Source: Pyropia yezoensis
Lineage: Eukaryota; Rhodophyta; Bangiophyceae; Bangiales; Bangiaceae
Assembly (NCBI GenBank): GCA_009829735.1
Contig: CM020619.1
Coordinates: 31,145,751 to 31,209,750, forward strand
Direction: 5' to 3'
Length of the DNA: 64,000 nt
Shown here: positions 41,001 through 53,401 of the stretch, in pieces
How positions within the stretch are numbered: the stretch's first letter is position 1
Layout of the letters: each line of letters opens with the position of its first letter
Notes under the pieces: model-generated
What the model saw: only the letters and a program-made list of their open reading frames with translations
Database searches by the model: none
Told to the model about the DNA's origin: nothing
Translations under genes and position numbers: made by a program

Positions 41001-43818
41001 TAACAGGTTCTCAGTGATGACGCTTGGTCCGGCTCCCGTGTCAACCACCGGCGTAACAGCTTGGGGGAGACTATCCCCCACACGCATACGAGCATTAATC
41101 TTGAGGTTTTCTTTACGCAGGACGAGCAATGTCCCCTTGAACAAACAGGGTGTCCAGGCGGCTACCGGTTGAGCGGGTAACTGCCGTCCTTTCTCCCAGC
41201 ACGCAAGGGGAGAACAGGTAGAAGTACCCTGCCGTCGGAGATTCGGGAAGACACTTGGGGAGAGCGCCTGCCCTACTCGTTTCCCGGGTCCGAGGAGTCC
41301 TTAGAGGTTTCGGTCTCCAGGTCGAAGTCCGTAGGAGCTTCCCTTGCCAGAGCCTCCGTGATGCTCTGTAAGGTTGCCACTCGGATTGCATGTACCTGTG
41401 CCTTGTCCATCTTGGAGGGTGCCCGCCGGTCAGCCCAGTTGACCGCCTTTGCAAACACCAGTCCTTGACGCTTGAGTTTCTCCTGGAGGTCCTTGGGAAT
41501 GGTCGGGCACTGGTAGGACATGTGATCCTCCTTCTGGCACAGCCAACAAGACCGGAACCGCTGGTTCTTGACTTGCTTGGGGGCGACCAGGGATGGTTGC
41601 TCCTTAGAAACGAAGCCGCCCCACTTGTCCCCTGACCCCATGGGTGAGGCCTCGCCAACTGCGAGTACTGGTACAGGGCTATCACCTCCCTTATACTTGT
41701 CGGGTCCGGGTCGAACTCGCGACAACGGCTTGGGAGTTGATACCAGGGGAGCTTGGAGGGCCCTGGCTTGCCGGTACTTGCCCTGGGTGTAGGCCATCAA
41801 CTGCTGGAAGGTATGTTCTTGATGTTCCTGGTTGTAGTTCTCCGCATCCACTTGAAGATATTCAGGAAGCCCTTCCGAGAAGATCATCTTGAGCCTGTCC
41901 TCAGGGTAAACGTTGCCACAAGCATCGCTCATCTCCCGGACACGACGGGCGAACGCCTCTGGACTCTCTTGTCTTTCCATGGTTGCCCGGTTCAGCCTGC
42001 CGACTGCTCTACGCAGAGAGTCCGCGTCAGCGTAGTTGGACAGGAGCCAGTTGACCGCCTCAGGATAACTCGCGACGGTACGTCCGACAATGTGTCCGGC
42101 AGAGTCTGGTAGAACCTGTGCAAACCGCTGTTCCGCTTCTCCGGTCATGAAGTTAACCAGGAGGTAGAGAGCCTTGCCCTCGGACACATCGTTGTCATTG
42201 CATGCCTTGACAAACCGGCGCAGGAAGGCAAAGATAAGCGCCGGTCTCTTCCCGGAAAACTTAGGATGTCCCCCGAAGCTCGGCTGCATTCGCCGGTTCA
42301 GGGACGCCATCTTCTTGGCCATCTTCCGGGTGTAACCTTGGTCTTGGTTCTCCAGCCGGTAGTTACCCCAATACGTGACCTTGTTCAGGGTGGCATCTCC
42401 CACTTGATGGGCAGGGAAGTCAAACTCGACTAGCCTGCGCCGGGTGGGACCGGGAGATGCATCCCAATCATATCCCTCCTCGGAGCTGGAGGAACTGGTC
42501 TCGCTGGTGCTAGAGCGACGGCGATGACGCCGACGCCTTCGGCTGCTCCGGTTACCGGTCTTGGAGCTCCCCGCCCCATAGGATGCAAGGGGAGGAAAAG
42601 CTTGGCCGGTCCCAGGAGTCGAGGTCTCAGGGAGACCCGTAGAACCAGTCATAGCGGTGCCTCTGGCATCGCTAGTGCCCACAGGAAGAGGTGTATACAC
42701 CCAGCTGCCATGTGTGGGTCCAGGAGTAAACACACCAGGGGCTATCCCTGGAGGTTGAGGAGTAGAACCGACAGGAGGGAGACGTCTGCTGCGAGCGGAC
42801 TCAAACGCCGTTGACCCCGGGGTGGCTCCCACAGGAGGAACAGCCGGAGGAACGGGAGCAGGTGGTGCTTGGCCGCCGGTGGACTCCAGTCCGCTACCGG
42901 ATGTCACACCCAGGTCTGCTTCACCCGTAGGGAGAACGCCGGGTTGGGCACCGTCCCCCGCGGTGACCAGGGATGCATCAAGGGACGCGGGGTCTACCCC
43001 TTTGGGCACCGTCGTGCCAGGGAGGGTAGCCATGTTGGTCTCTTGACAGCCACAGTCCAGTTGCCTGCGTGTCCAAAGATCGCCAGACCACAAGAGAGGG
43101 GTTAGAGAGCCAGGAATGGGATTCCCGTGAACGGGTGCAAATAATTCCCAAACCACAGAAAAAGACAGAACAGGAACAACCCAACCGCTGCTCCCAAATG
43201 TCTCTTCTCAAACACTCCAATCATCCCCTGCTGCTCCACCAAATATGTGGTATAAAACTCGATCCTCTCAGACACGTGTCAATATCCCTCGGGGGAAAGG
43301 GACAGGTAACACAGAAAGGGGAACTACGAGAATGGTATGCCTGTTGCCTCCCGTGCCTGCTCGCAGAGCAAACAGATACGCACGGTAGTGCACACGGGGA
43401 AGAGGAAAGCAAACGCGCAGTTGTCTTTTTCCTGAGGGCGCGGGCCAAGGGCGCCTCGCTGTCCCTCTTAACGTGCATCTGGGGGAGCCTCGGCACGTTG
43501 GCCAGGTAGCCCCCCCCCATAACCCCGAGTGGCCCCGACCCGAGTCTAACCTCGTCAGGTCGGGGGCCACTATCACTACTAATTCTATTCCCACTCACTA
43601 ATCTCACACTCGAATTCTCTCAAATCAAGTCCCTCACAAGTATGCAAAAACCCATCAGCAATCCCTCTCTCACGTGTGGATAGCGTAGTCCACCGCATCC
43701 CAGTGCCGGGCACGGGCCACGGCCGCCAACCATCACCACACGGCGGGCGTGTTCTGGCACCTGGTGCCCTCTGGTTGTAGTCCCGGGTCGGCGCCAAGTC
43801 GGGGCCAGGGATGCTACA
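38003..43818 (-). mobile_element. Element A, second copy (partial)
   Basis: It holds part of pol, the gag (41273-43156, 627 codons, open), the primer-binding site and the 5' LTR (43246-43818). Pol here is broken in about three places. The 3' third of the element, with the antisense ORF and 3' LTR, is absent because the copy begins at the gap. Confidence 0.9.
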
Positions 43819-45657
43819 AATACGATCGGGTCGACTGAGGGTCAACCCCCAGTGCGGCTGAGACCTTGAAGTTCTTCAAGGTGAACAGTACGTGGCCTAC
43901 ACCGATATCCGGTGTAGCTCGGGCGTCCTGGACAGTGCCCTTGGCTGGTTCAATGTGACGGGGCTTCCCGTCCTCGCCTCCCTTTCTTGGAGGTTGGTCA
44001 TCATTCCCCTGACGTCGTGTCGTCTGGGCCGGATGGTGTACCCGGGGATTGATGCGGCGCCGGCTCAACCGCACTCTCCGTGGAGCTTTCCCCGCGGCAG
44101 TCCAGGGTGGCTTGTTAGGGTTGCACGAGCGACCCCGTATCGCCCTTCTTCTTACTCGATTCCCGCCCTTGGCCGGGTACTGTCTTCCGGGATATCCAGG
44201 AGAGGAGGTGCCTCCTCGACTGCCAGTACTCCCCCTGGAGCTTGCTGCCGACACGGTGCTGGTGCTCTGGCGGGATACCCCCCAATGGATGCCTTGCGTT
44301 GCGCCGCTGCCCGTCAAGACTCCTCCGGGATGAGCGGGCATGAGGACACCCAGTGTTGGGGGTCTCCGCACAACATACATCCGGAAGTACCGGTCGTCCC
44401 GGGGGTCCGCGTCGAGGTGGCTCCATAGGTCCGGTTGCCTGCCTCGGGCGCGCGAGTGCCTGCCCCCTTGTAGGCCTTGGGTCCTAGTGCCAAACGGAAC
44501 ATGGACTACCCCAACCGGTTGGTCCTTCCCGCGATCTGCGGAGGTGCCTCCGTACGCACCGCCTATGTTGGCAAGGGTTGATGTGGGTTGCCAGTAACCG
44601 GGGAGTACCCCGTAGTCCGCACATTCGGGACACGACGACCCGCACCCTCGTTGACCTGGAGCTGGGTCCCAACCGGGGCGATGTACGCTACCGAACCTTG
44701 TTCATCAATCACCGGCGTAGCCGGTAGCAACAGGCGGCCCTGTTGGTCGACCAGGGGTTCGTTCTCATCCATGGGGGCGTACTCGGTTGCCACCAGTACT
44801 GGTGCGGCCTTGCGTTCCACCTTCTCTTGACTCGGTACCGGGGTAAGATTGAGCTTGCTCCCCTCACCTTTGGGTTTCGGGGCTAAGGCACACTCCGGGT
44901 GCAGCACCCGGTAGGCGTCCCCCAGGGACTTGCACATGTGCATCAGCCGACTGAAGTTCGTCCGAGCCGTATTGGCTCCCCGTGCGTATATCCGCACGTA
45001 GTTGGCTACTCCTGCGAACAGGATGGCCCGGAGCTCCCCTTCTCCGAGGAGCTTCCCCAGCTCGTAGTCGAGCTCTTGGATCTGGCGTCCGAACATCTCG
45101 TCATCCTCCCAGGACTGGGCGGTGCCGGTGCGAAGGGCCCGGTAGTGGTCTTCGCACTTGTCCCCACTGAGGTAGCTGCTCAGCAGCTCCTTTAGAATAC
45201 CACGGTAATCCATGGGGGTGGCTGCGACCCTCATTCCCGGCATCGGGGATGCCTGGGCAAGGATGCCCCATAACCGTTCATCAACAAAGAACGGGAGGAT
45301 CTCCAGGGCTAGCCCCTCGTTAACGAGTGCCATGTCTGCGGCTGCCTTGAAGCTGGTCAGGAAGCCAATGACAGCCAACGAGCGTCCGTTCGAGCCCCCG
45401 AACATAGGGACTCCCTTCATCAGGGTCTGCATAGAGCGGATCGCTCGATACAAGGTAGAATGCATCGAGTCCGATACGGTAGTGGAGCGGTCTTCCAAAC
45501 GATACCGTTTCTGAGTCAGTACCGACCGGAAGACTTCGTTGACAATCTCCGTGTCCGCGTCCTGGATATCCAGTCGCTTGGCCAGTTTGTGAGTAAACTC
45601 ATCAGACTCCAATCGCGTCAGTAAGCTCCCAGTAACCTGCGCTGGTATAGCTTGCAC
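43819..45657 (-). mobile_element. Element B gag portion, second copy
   Basis: The same gag-like ORF (44563-45657) and zinc-knuckle segment as at 32688-34526, preceded by the same AATAC junction with the element A LTR. Confidence 0.75.
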
Positions 45658-46564
45658 CAGTCAAACTGGTACTCCCGGCGTCGACACCTCGGGTACCCGA
45701 GTTGCATGGCTTCCTCCGTCGTGGGGGTACTGCGATAGGGTACCGCCCCCCCCCATAGCCGACTCTGCCCCGGCGTAAGTATCCGCCGGGCCATGTCCGC
45801 GGAGTCTGCTCCGGGTACTCCGAGCGTAGCGCTCCGTGTGATTCCGTTCCAACTCGGCTGACGATTCGGATCCATAACCCGCCGTGTCCGGGGGTTTTCC
45901 GTGGGTAGCTGCAACGGGGTCGACCCCGGTGTGGCGTTGTGGCCCTCAGGTACCGTTGGGACCCGGGAGGCTGACTTGGGACCCGGCTGGCAGCGTTACG
46001 TGGAACCACGCGCTGGCTTGGGATCCCTGCATCGGTGGCCCGGGGCAGTGGGGACACGCCCGGTGCCCTGATTGGTCCCCCGGAGTGGAGGACGTGCCCG
46101 GTTGGGGGCATACTGACCTTCGGGTTATTTGCTTGATTTTTCGCATTTATTTTCCTTGCGTGATTTCGTGTCTTTCCCCTTTTTCCCACTGGGTTTTTTT
46201 TTGGGATTGACATTTGCGTGTGGGGGGATTTCGCTTTCTTTTCGTGTGTTGGCCCGGTGAGCGGCCGATGCCTTGCTGGCACTTGGCCCGCTGGGGGCAC
46301 CCTCTGGGGGCCTCGCTCTGAGCCCCTGGAGGGGCCAGGGGGGGAGGTTCTTGAGGGGTGCTCCGGGGTTCTCCCCGGGGCCATCTCATAAAATCAACAG
46401 TGCTTTGGGTTCCTTCTCCCTCGGGCTTTTGTCCTGTTTACATTCGCCTCGTATCGTGGCGGGCCAGTGGACCAGCAAGGGCTCATACCAGTTCCTTCCT
46501 GGGCTTCGGACTGTGTTCTCTGTGTGTGTGTTTGTGGCTTGTGGTTTCGGGAACCTGGGTCCCA

Positions 46565-48840
46565 TTACGCTACGCCCGGGAGGGTCTTCCCGACTTGGGA
46601 ACCCGAGAGGCTGCCTTGGGAAGTTCCCACTGCGGCTGCCATCTTATCCTTACGGATCCGGCGTGCCTCTCGTAGCTCTTTGGCTTTGCGAGTCTCCTCT
46701 CTCTCCTTGGCCAACTCGGCCTGCCGTTCCTGGCGTTGCTCATCTTGCAGCTTGCGGTAAGCCTCCCCTCTGCGGTAGGCAAACCTGACCAACTAGGCCA
46801 GTGTCGCCCGGGAGGTATTATGCTCCCGGGTCTCCATACAGACCGACCAATGGAGACCTTTCACAAAGCGACTCTTCACCACAGCTTGTGGGTGAAGAAA
46901 GCCACAGAGATCGTAAAGCTTACGGACTCGGTCCGCGAATGACAACTCGTTCTCATTCTCCTCCTGGTGCGCTTGCGTAAACTCCTCGACTTGAAAAGCT
47001 AACTCGGCTTCATCAACCATAGCGCTCATCAACCAGTTGATGAGCTCTAGGTAGGACGTCAACTCACCAGCTCTTCCACTTGAGGAACTGGGCATGACGG
47101 ACATAATTTCCGTCCGTAGATCGCCCTTCGTGAATTCCTGTAGCATGTAGAAAGCCATGCCTTCACTTATGGCATTGTCGTCACAGGCTGTTGTAAAACG
47201 ATGCAGAAATTTGAAGACACGGAGGGGGGGAGTTCCATCCCACTCTGCTTTGCGCCCAAAAGAGTGAGTTACATTCTTCTTGGCACGGCCCATTACTCGG
47301 GCCTGAACAGGGCCATACGCCACTGACTTGTTGTTCAGGGCGAAGGCCTTACAGTCAAAGATACCCCGTTAGACCGGATTGGCTACCTGGATCTTGGGCG
47401 GCACCTCACGTTGAGGAAACAGCCGCTGGGGCAAAGGGGTGAACTGACCCGTCTCTGCCGTCAGCACCGGCGGGCTGGGTGTAACCCCCGATATCTCTAC
47501 AGGAGACGCCCCTGTATTCGGCGTTCGACCTGCTGACGTCCCCGTGGTTCCCAAGTTGGAAGTCACAGGGGTTGGTCCCTGTTCGGGACGCCCCGATACA
47601 GGCGTAGGGTGAAGTGTTCACTGCGTCTGCGGGCTCGAGAGCCCCACTCCGGTTTGGACATTGAGACCATGTGGCAAACTCGCCACAATCTGATTTAAAA
47701 AGGTATTCGTCATCGCAACCACCAGTTCCGACAAAGCCTGCCGCAACACATCGGTCGCCTCCCGACCGGCAGTTTCCGGCAGGAGAGGGTTCTCGACTCC
47801 AGTTGAGTCTCGGTCAGCCTCCGGGAGTCGACCTGAGGGGAGACCACGACCCCCAGGGGTCTCAACCGAGGGCAATGGCGCGAGCCCATCACCGACCAAT
47901 GGAGGTCCGCCGTTCTCCGAAAGCCTAGTTGGCGATTGCTCCATGCAAAGTTGGCTCCAACCCGAGTGGATCCCGCGGGGACAGTCCTCTCACCTTGGGA
48001 CGTTCCCGTTGAGCGTACCACCAGGAGGACGGACTTCGGTCCACTATCATCGGGGGTGTCACCCGAATGAACTCCCGACTGAGTCGCGGTGGCCAGTTGC
48101 CCGCCCGTACTCCCAGTCCTGCTGGCTTGAGGGACCTCCAGTCCCTCTGCGACCCCAGGTACACCTACCTGTGTCTCAGCAGTATTCTAAGGCTCTGGAG
48201 TACGTGCGTCACCCGTGTACTCCCCGGACGACGGGGGGTCCGATCCAGCCATGTTGGCTAACGACCCGTACGACACAGTCCAAGACCACCGTTCCTCTGA
48301 GACAGAGGGCCCCCTACACCCGGGTGCACCCGGAGGTAAAGTTTACCTCTGTCCCCTGCTGCTCCACCAAATGTGGCAAGAACCACTCGAACACCCAGCA
48401 CTTAAGTTGAGGTGGTGCACAAGGGCTGCCTCCCGTGTCGGTGAAATCGGAAGAAGTGCATGTCGCACACAACATGTCTCTGTTGTGGGGCAATCCCCCC
48501 AATAGTAAACAAGAACATGGTGAGTGGGCCAGCAGTTTCCTGGTCGGGACGGGGAAACGAGGCCAAGCCCCGCTGTCCCTCCCCTTATCCCCCCAGGGTC
48601 CTCTCACAATCTCGCCACTCAGAATCTCCCACCCCAGAACCTGCTCACCGGGCCACACGAAAATTCAAGACGATAAAATGCAGAAAACCCTCAAATCCAT
48701 GTTGGATTTACTATCAAGCAAAGTATCCCTGACTCAGGGAAATTCGGGATCGAACGCAAACGGAGGAACGGGTCTGACCAGTTGTCCCCCGTCCCAGTAT
48801 GGCACGCTCTGCCCCCCTGCGTGGGGCCAGTTCTGCCACA
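46565..48840 (-). mobile_element. Element C 5' part, second copy, with complete LTR
   Basis: The same gag-like segments as at 35434-36192, then the primer-binding site and a complete 5' LTR (48372-48840). Beyond 48840 the sequence becomes ordinary low-GC host DNA, so this is the outer edge of the nest. Confidence 0.75.
48372..48840 (-). repeat. 5' LTR of element C
   Basis: 469 bp beginning TGTGGCA and ending TGCCACA on the plus strand, an inverted terminal pair as expected for an LTR. It is adjacent to the primer-binding site. No partner 3' LTR is seen in the window. Confidence 0.75.
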
Positions 48841-51800
48841 TCATCTAATGTAGCTTTTCTCTGGGTTTGGTTGACGTCCGGATCGGGCATAACGAGAGCA
48901 AGCTGCAGAGCTTTTTTCTCTTTTCCAGGTGCAGTGAATCCAGCAAACATTCCCCAGTGTAAGCTGTTTTAGACACTTTTTCTCACTTCAGAAAATTGCA
49001 AAATGTGCACAAGCTTTAGAGAAGACACGGAGGTCTACTTCGCCCGCACGCCTCGCACATCATACTCTGGAAGCCCTGCGTAGGGGTCGTGCACAGGTCT
49101 GTACTCGGCGCATTACGTGCGAGCTCAGATAGGCATCCAGGAATGAGCCGACTCTAAACGTTCTGATCACTGTCAGCTGTGTGTCAGATCTGGGATCTTG
49201 CGACTTCAGAACGAACATGTTTCAAACAAGACTGAAGAAGTGCCCCTTGGTCACATGCGAGCTGCGAAGCATTCAGCTGCGAAGCTTCCAGCTGCCCGTC
49301 TAGAATTGCAGCCGCGCAGCTTCTGGCGGGTGTTGCGTTTCACACAACACATGATTCTCTAACTGCACCAGCATAGTGGGGCTATTCGCGAAGTGCTTTA
49401 CTCCTGCTGCTTGTTTAAGCTGCGCGGGAGCGTTGATGACACGGAAAGACAGCAAACTGAACAGAAGTCGTATGACGGAGTTGCGGAAGGTAACGTCAAG
49501 TGAGCGCTCTGGGCACGTGCGATTATTGATCTTCACAACACGCTTGTTGATGCGAGCAGTTGGTTGTCTCTCATGGATAAATAGGGCAGGGGGTCGACGA
49601 GGGTCATGCCTACTGACCAAGGTAACGCGTCGGGCATACACGTAGACAACTGAAAAGTGGTGCGCACTTTGTGCCCACCCTGCTGAATTGTGTGGAAGGC
49701 CACAGACAAGGGCCGCTGGGCACGCGGCGCTGCCTGCGTAATGGCCCGTGCTGGGGCCCACAATCAAAGCGAGACAGCGCGGCCAAAGTGCCACACTTAT
49801 CATATGCATCTTGTTCTGTTTGGTAGGAAAACTGGAGAAATGCTGTCGTCATTCAACCAAAATCTGACGATTTGTCTCGCTATATTCTCAGCATCGCAAC
49901 TACTCGCCGCTCTTGAAGAACCACCGTTTGGCTTCGCACAGAAGAAAGTCGTGGACGGCTCGAAAAAGTCACATGCAAAGTGCAGCTGTAAAGCGCTCTT
50001 TGCTTGTCTAGCGATAAACCTCATGGAGCTGGCACATTCAGCTCTTGGTCGTCTCGGCAGCCAAAAGCTCATGGCGCTTACGTGCATAAGACTAGGTATC
50101 TGCACCGCGTGATAGCTCTTTGGACATCTGCGGCACAATTTCCAAAAGAACCTGGCTGTTTGCGAAACATGCCATTTTCTAGTGGCGCTTTGTTACGCCT
50201 GTGGTAGATTGCAGTTCACGTCCGGCGAATGGTGGCATTGTCCTACTTCTGCGATCGAAGCACTTGATTTGCTGACCGATAGGCCATTGCGACTTGAAAA
50301 ATGCGTGCTCGCAGGTGCGTGGGATGGGACACTGAATGATTTACAATTCAGCCTCACAGAAGCGAAAGAGCACACTCTGTTCCAAGTATGCAGCGGTCTT
50401 TTCCGTTGATCACTGGTTCATGTGACAAGGGGCCCGTCTAGAACGTGCTGTTAGATAATCCTGGGAATGATGACAAGCGCATCTTAGGCTGCAGACGGAA
50501 TTTTTGGCATTCAATGTTGAGAGCGAAGAAGAAGGGGGCATTGATCCCGTGCAAGAACCACTCCGCCCAAGTCGGAACGAAGCTTTTGCTCGTCGATCTG
50601 TGCACTGATGAGCCTCTGCGCTAGATCCCTGAGGCCGTTTTGTGGATACTTCTTATTCCATGATGAGGAGATCTAGATATGGCCCTCAGCACGGTATGGG
50701 CACAGACAAGCGGCCAGTCACTACAAAGTAATGACGGTGGCAACTGTCTGCACAAACTGGACTATTCTCGTTTGCACTGGGGCCGTCTCATGTTCTATAG
50801 CTCAAATTTTCTGACGTGGAGGTAGCCATCCAAATATTGCTATTGCACCCTGGGAGACTACTTAAACGCACTAAATCTTGTTTCTCAGATATCTAGAGGC
50901 GCACGATCAGCGGGGTTGTTGTGTCACCCACCAACGTTGTGGAACCAGCTCGAAAGTTGTATGGAAGCTGTTGCGACCAGCTGTTATTTCGCAGAAGCAA
51001 GGCGCACAAAGACTGTTGTAGCGCTGGACAGGTGCATCCATTTCATGACAGCGCAGCCGACAACCGCAAAAGAATAGCAGGGATACTTGCCATCAAAGCA
51101 TAAACTGTACAAGGCTTGGTTCGGTCTTCTTTGCTGCATCATCCTACCTTGATCGTGTCTTTGTGCTCCCGTTCACTTTAAGAGTTCACAGTGATCGCTG
51201 ATGCCTCTCGGTCGACCGCAGCACGCTCTCAGACTATCCCCTGCGGTATAGCGTGCCTTTTGCAGTGGTGCTAGCAGCAGCAGCTGGCTCATTGCACGAC
51301 CCTTGTATTCGTCCTGTCCGATCCCCACCACCCACCCCCCGCCCCCCCCCACACCCTTGTGGTAGTACACCACAGACGGAAGAAATGTAGTCTGCAATAA
51401 ATCCATGCGGTCCTCCGTGACAAGTTCTCTACAGCTGAGACCACAGCGGTGAGGACTCTCGCCCGTGAGCGTGGCATGAAAAGAGCTTAATTCTTTCTTG
51501 TAGTCCCTACTGAGGTCTCGAGGAAGAGCTGAGGATGATTTCGGAAGCAGTGTTGAAATGTCACGAGTCGCATTCGGGCACTGTCGCGACTACGGGCAAA
51601 TGTCGCTCAACTCGTTCTGGTAGTCTGCTGCGCATGAGCACTCCGAGACCTTGACGAGAATACACGCTCAGAATTGAGAAAACACGCTCAGAATTGTGCA
51701 TTGACGTCAGCTTGACGGAGCCGCCAGTTATTGCTGCAGGGAATGTCCAGTCTGTCCAAAGTGCGCAAATGAGCTTGTACCGATGACATTGCAAGACTCG

Positions 51801-51870
51801 CATGTGCGTGCGTGGCAGACTTAGCAATAAAATATGTTTAAAATTATTATCTGGGTTGCCACGTGATCTC
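48841..51870. other. Gene-poor lower-GC stretch
   Basis: About 3 kb of near 50% GC sequence with only short open frames. The longest, about 169 codons on the minus strand at 49300-49809, shows no domain. I see no RNA gene or clear repeat ends. It may be old transposon debris. Confidence 0.4.
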
Positions 51871-51942
51871 GGGCGTGTGGTCTAGTGGTATGATTCTCGC
51901 TTAGGGTGCGAGAGGTCCCGCGTTCAATTCGCGGCACGCCCC
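51871..51942 (+). tRNA. tRNA-Pro (anticodon AGG)
   Basis: 72-nt gene without an intron. The acceptor GGGCGTG pairs fully with CACGCCC. The anticodon stem CTCGC/GCGAG closes the loop TTAGGGT with AGG at 51903-51905. The T arm is CCGCG/CGCGG with TTCAATT. The A and B boxes are intact, and TTTT at 51953-51956 is the likely terminator. Confidence 0.95.
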
Positions 51943-52068
51943 ACAGCAGTTCTTTTGCACGCTTGAAATTGTGAGCTGCTGACCCAAGTTTCGCGGAGAC
52001 ATCGAGAGTAGGAGAGAGAACCCGCAATGCTGCCTTTTCGTTATCCCGTCGTACAATGTGATCGGAAT
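51943..52068. other. Short spacer after tRNA-Pro
   Basis: Nothing beyond the Pol III terminator is recognised before the next MITE. Confidence 0.4.
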
Positions 52069-52532
52069 ATCGCTGTTCTCCCCATTTTGGCCGATCCGAA
52101 CGAGAACAGCGGTGCATGAACAACTGTGCGAGCCAATCGCGGGCTGGCAGCTGAGGGCGTGCCAATCGCGTGCTCTACGGGCCCGATCGCCCCAAGCCGA
52201 TGTTTGGCTGCAGCACCAGTGGGCCACGTACCAATAGCTGATTGGTCGAAACATTGTTGTCTTCTCGACGGGGATCGCCGGAGAATCCCCCACCTCGGCT
52301 CATTCCTCTCCAGAACAGGTGTCCAGCTTGTCTCGTGTGTCCGTTCCACTCGGGATCTCCCATCCATGTGCTCGGAGTCCCGGGAATGTCGCAGATCGTA
52401 CTGTTTGTACGCCAATTGAGACTGATTCGGAGCTCTCATTAGTCAGAGAGGCATCCTGTGAGGCGTGTCATTGGTCAGTGGACTGTTGTTCTTGCTCTTG
52501 TCCGGATCGGCCAAAATTGGGAGAACTGCAAA
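52069..52532. mobile_element. Long-TIR MITE, copy 3 (variant subfamily)
   Basis: About 464 bp. The left end (GTTCTCCCCATTTTGGCCGA) is the inverted match of the right end (TCGGCCAAAATTGGGAGAAC). The TIRs run about 45 bp with some differences. The ends share the CTGCAA / TTCTCCCAATTTTG pattern of copies 1 and 2, but GGCCGATCCGGACAAGAGCA replaces GTCCCATGTGGACAAGAGCA. There is no coding capacity. Confidence 0.7.
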
Positions 52533-52605
52533 GCATCATGTGGTTTTGACATTTGAACGTGCAGGCCCGCGTCACGGACAATACGTTCTTCATTCGTCAT
52601 CGCTT

Positions 52606-53045
52606 ACTGCAGCTTTCCCAAATTTGTCCCATGTAGACAAGAGCAAGAACAAACTGTATCTGGCCAATGATATGACTCAGATTGTGCCCCTCTGGCCAAT
52701 GACTGTTCTGCATGAGGGGCCGTTGTTGTCGAGCAGTGTGATCTGGGACTATCTCAGGATTTCGGACCAACTTGAGGGGAGAAGAGGCACCGGCTGAGTG
52801 ATTCACATTGTTCTTGACAGTGATGACCTGAGATGGAGGGCGAACCGGCGAGATCCGACGTGTTTTGACCAACCAGCGTTCATTGCGAGGGCCGTTGTGG
52901 CAATAGCCAATCATCAGGTTCTTTCGACGGACTTGCTTAAACACGCCATTGGTGAGCCCTCTGCTGCCAGCATGCGAAGGGCCCTTCCTCTCGTACATTT
53001 TCTCTTGCTCTTGTCCACATGGGACAGAATTCGGAAAACTGCAAT
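52606..53045 (-). mobile_element. Long-TIR MITE, copy 2 (inverted relative to copy 1)
   Basis: About 440 bp, begins ACTGCAG and ends CTGCAAT. The interior aligns with the reverse complement of copy 1 (18689-19141), including TGACCTGAGAT and CCAACCAGCGTTCATTGCGA. It lies only 73 bp from copy 3. There is no coding capacity. Confidence 0.75.
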
Positions 53046-53296
53046 ACCATCGAGGTACACTTGCTTACGAACAGTGCAAGTAAGATGCCCGAGCATGTCC
53101 CCAAAGAGACAGCCAATCCAAGAGAGCCGACTTACAATCAGGCAATTAGTCGTCGTCCGCATGAAATATTAGTGTATTCCTCCATCCGTTTAAGGAGCCC
53201 ACTCAGGTGAAATGAAACTTCGGATGGGCAGGTTCCATCCCGCTCAGGCACAGGTTTATGAGAGATGAAGAAAGTATTTCTATGTACCATCAGGTA
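53046..53296. other. Spacer before tRNA-Glu
   Basis: No gene or repeat recognised, apart from the CAGGTATCCGCG inverted-repeat arm that overlaps the tRNA start (see the tRNA-Glu entry). Confidence 0.4.
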
Positions 53297-53401
53297 TCCG
53301 CGTTAGTCTAGTGGTTCCGGTCACGAGGTGGTACATCGCGGATACCTGTCTCTCAATCATGCAGGTCACAGGTGGCCCGGGTTCAATTCCCGGTCGCGGA
53401 A
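53297..53401 (+). tRNA. tRNA-Glu (anticodon CTC) with two introns
   Basis: The acceptor TCCGCGT/TCGCGGA pairs at six of seven positions (T-T at 7-66), with A as discriminator. The D stem is GTCT (53306-53309) and GGAT (53340-53343), separated by AGTGGTT plus an extra 22-23 nt (about 53317-53339), read as a D-loop intron. The anticodon stem CCTGT (53345-53349) and ACAGG (53368-53372) closes CTCTCA...C, with an 11-nt insert (about 53356-53366) at the canonical 37/38 intron site. The T arm is CCGGG/CCCGG with TTCAATT. Removing both inserts leaves about 71 nt that fits eukaryotic tRNA-Glu. The A box lies before the first insert and the B box is intact. TTTT follows at 53404-53407. Exact splice points are inferred. 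D-loop introns are known from red algal tRNAs such as those of Cyanidioschyzon. Confidence 0.78.

Larger units (their letters stand above)
38003..48634. repeat. Near-identical second copy of 26873-37502
   Basis: The sequence after the gap starts at the equivalent of 26873, inside the integrase of element A. It runs through gag A, its 5' LTR, the AATAC site, element B gag and element C to the equivalent of 37502. The offset stays at about 11130-11132 throughout and the copies differ at only a handful of single bases. This is best explained as two overlapping contigs placed side by side. Confidence 0.95.

Noticed and set aside
26873-48634. Genuine segmental duplication of the retroelement nest
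   Set aside because: The break points coincide exactly with the gap edges and the copies are almost identical, so an unmerged contig overlap is simpler.
49300-49809. 169-codon minus-strand frame
   Set aside because: No domain, signal or repeat context supports a gene.
53284-53401. Permuted tRNA gene, as known in red algae
   Set aside because: The 5' half precedes the 3' half in normal order. Two introns explain the extra bases without permutation.
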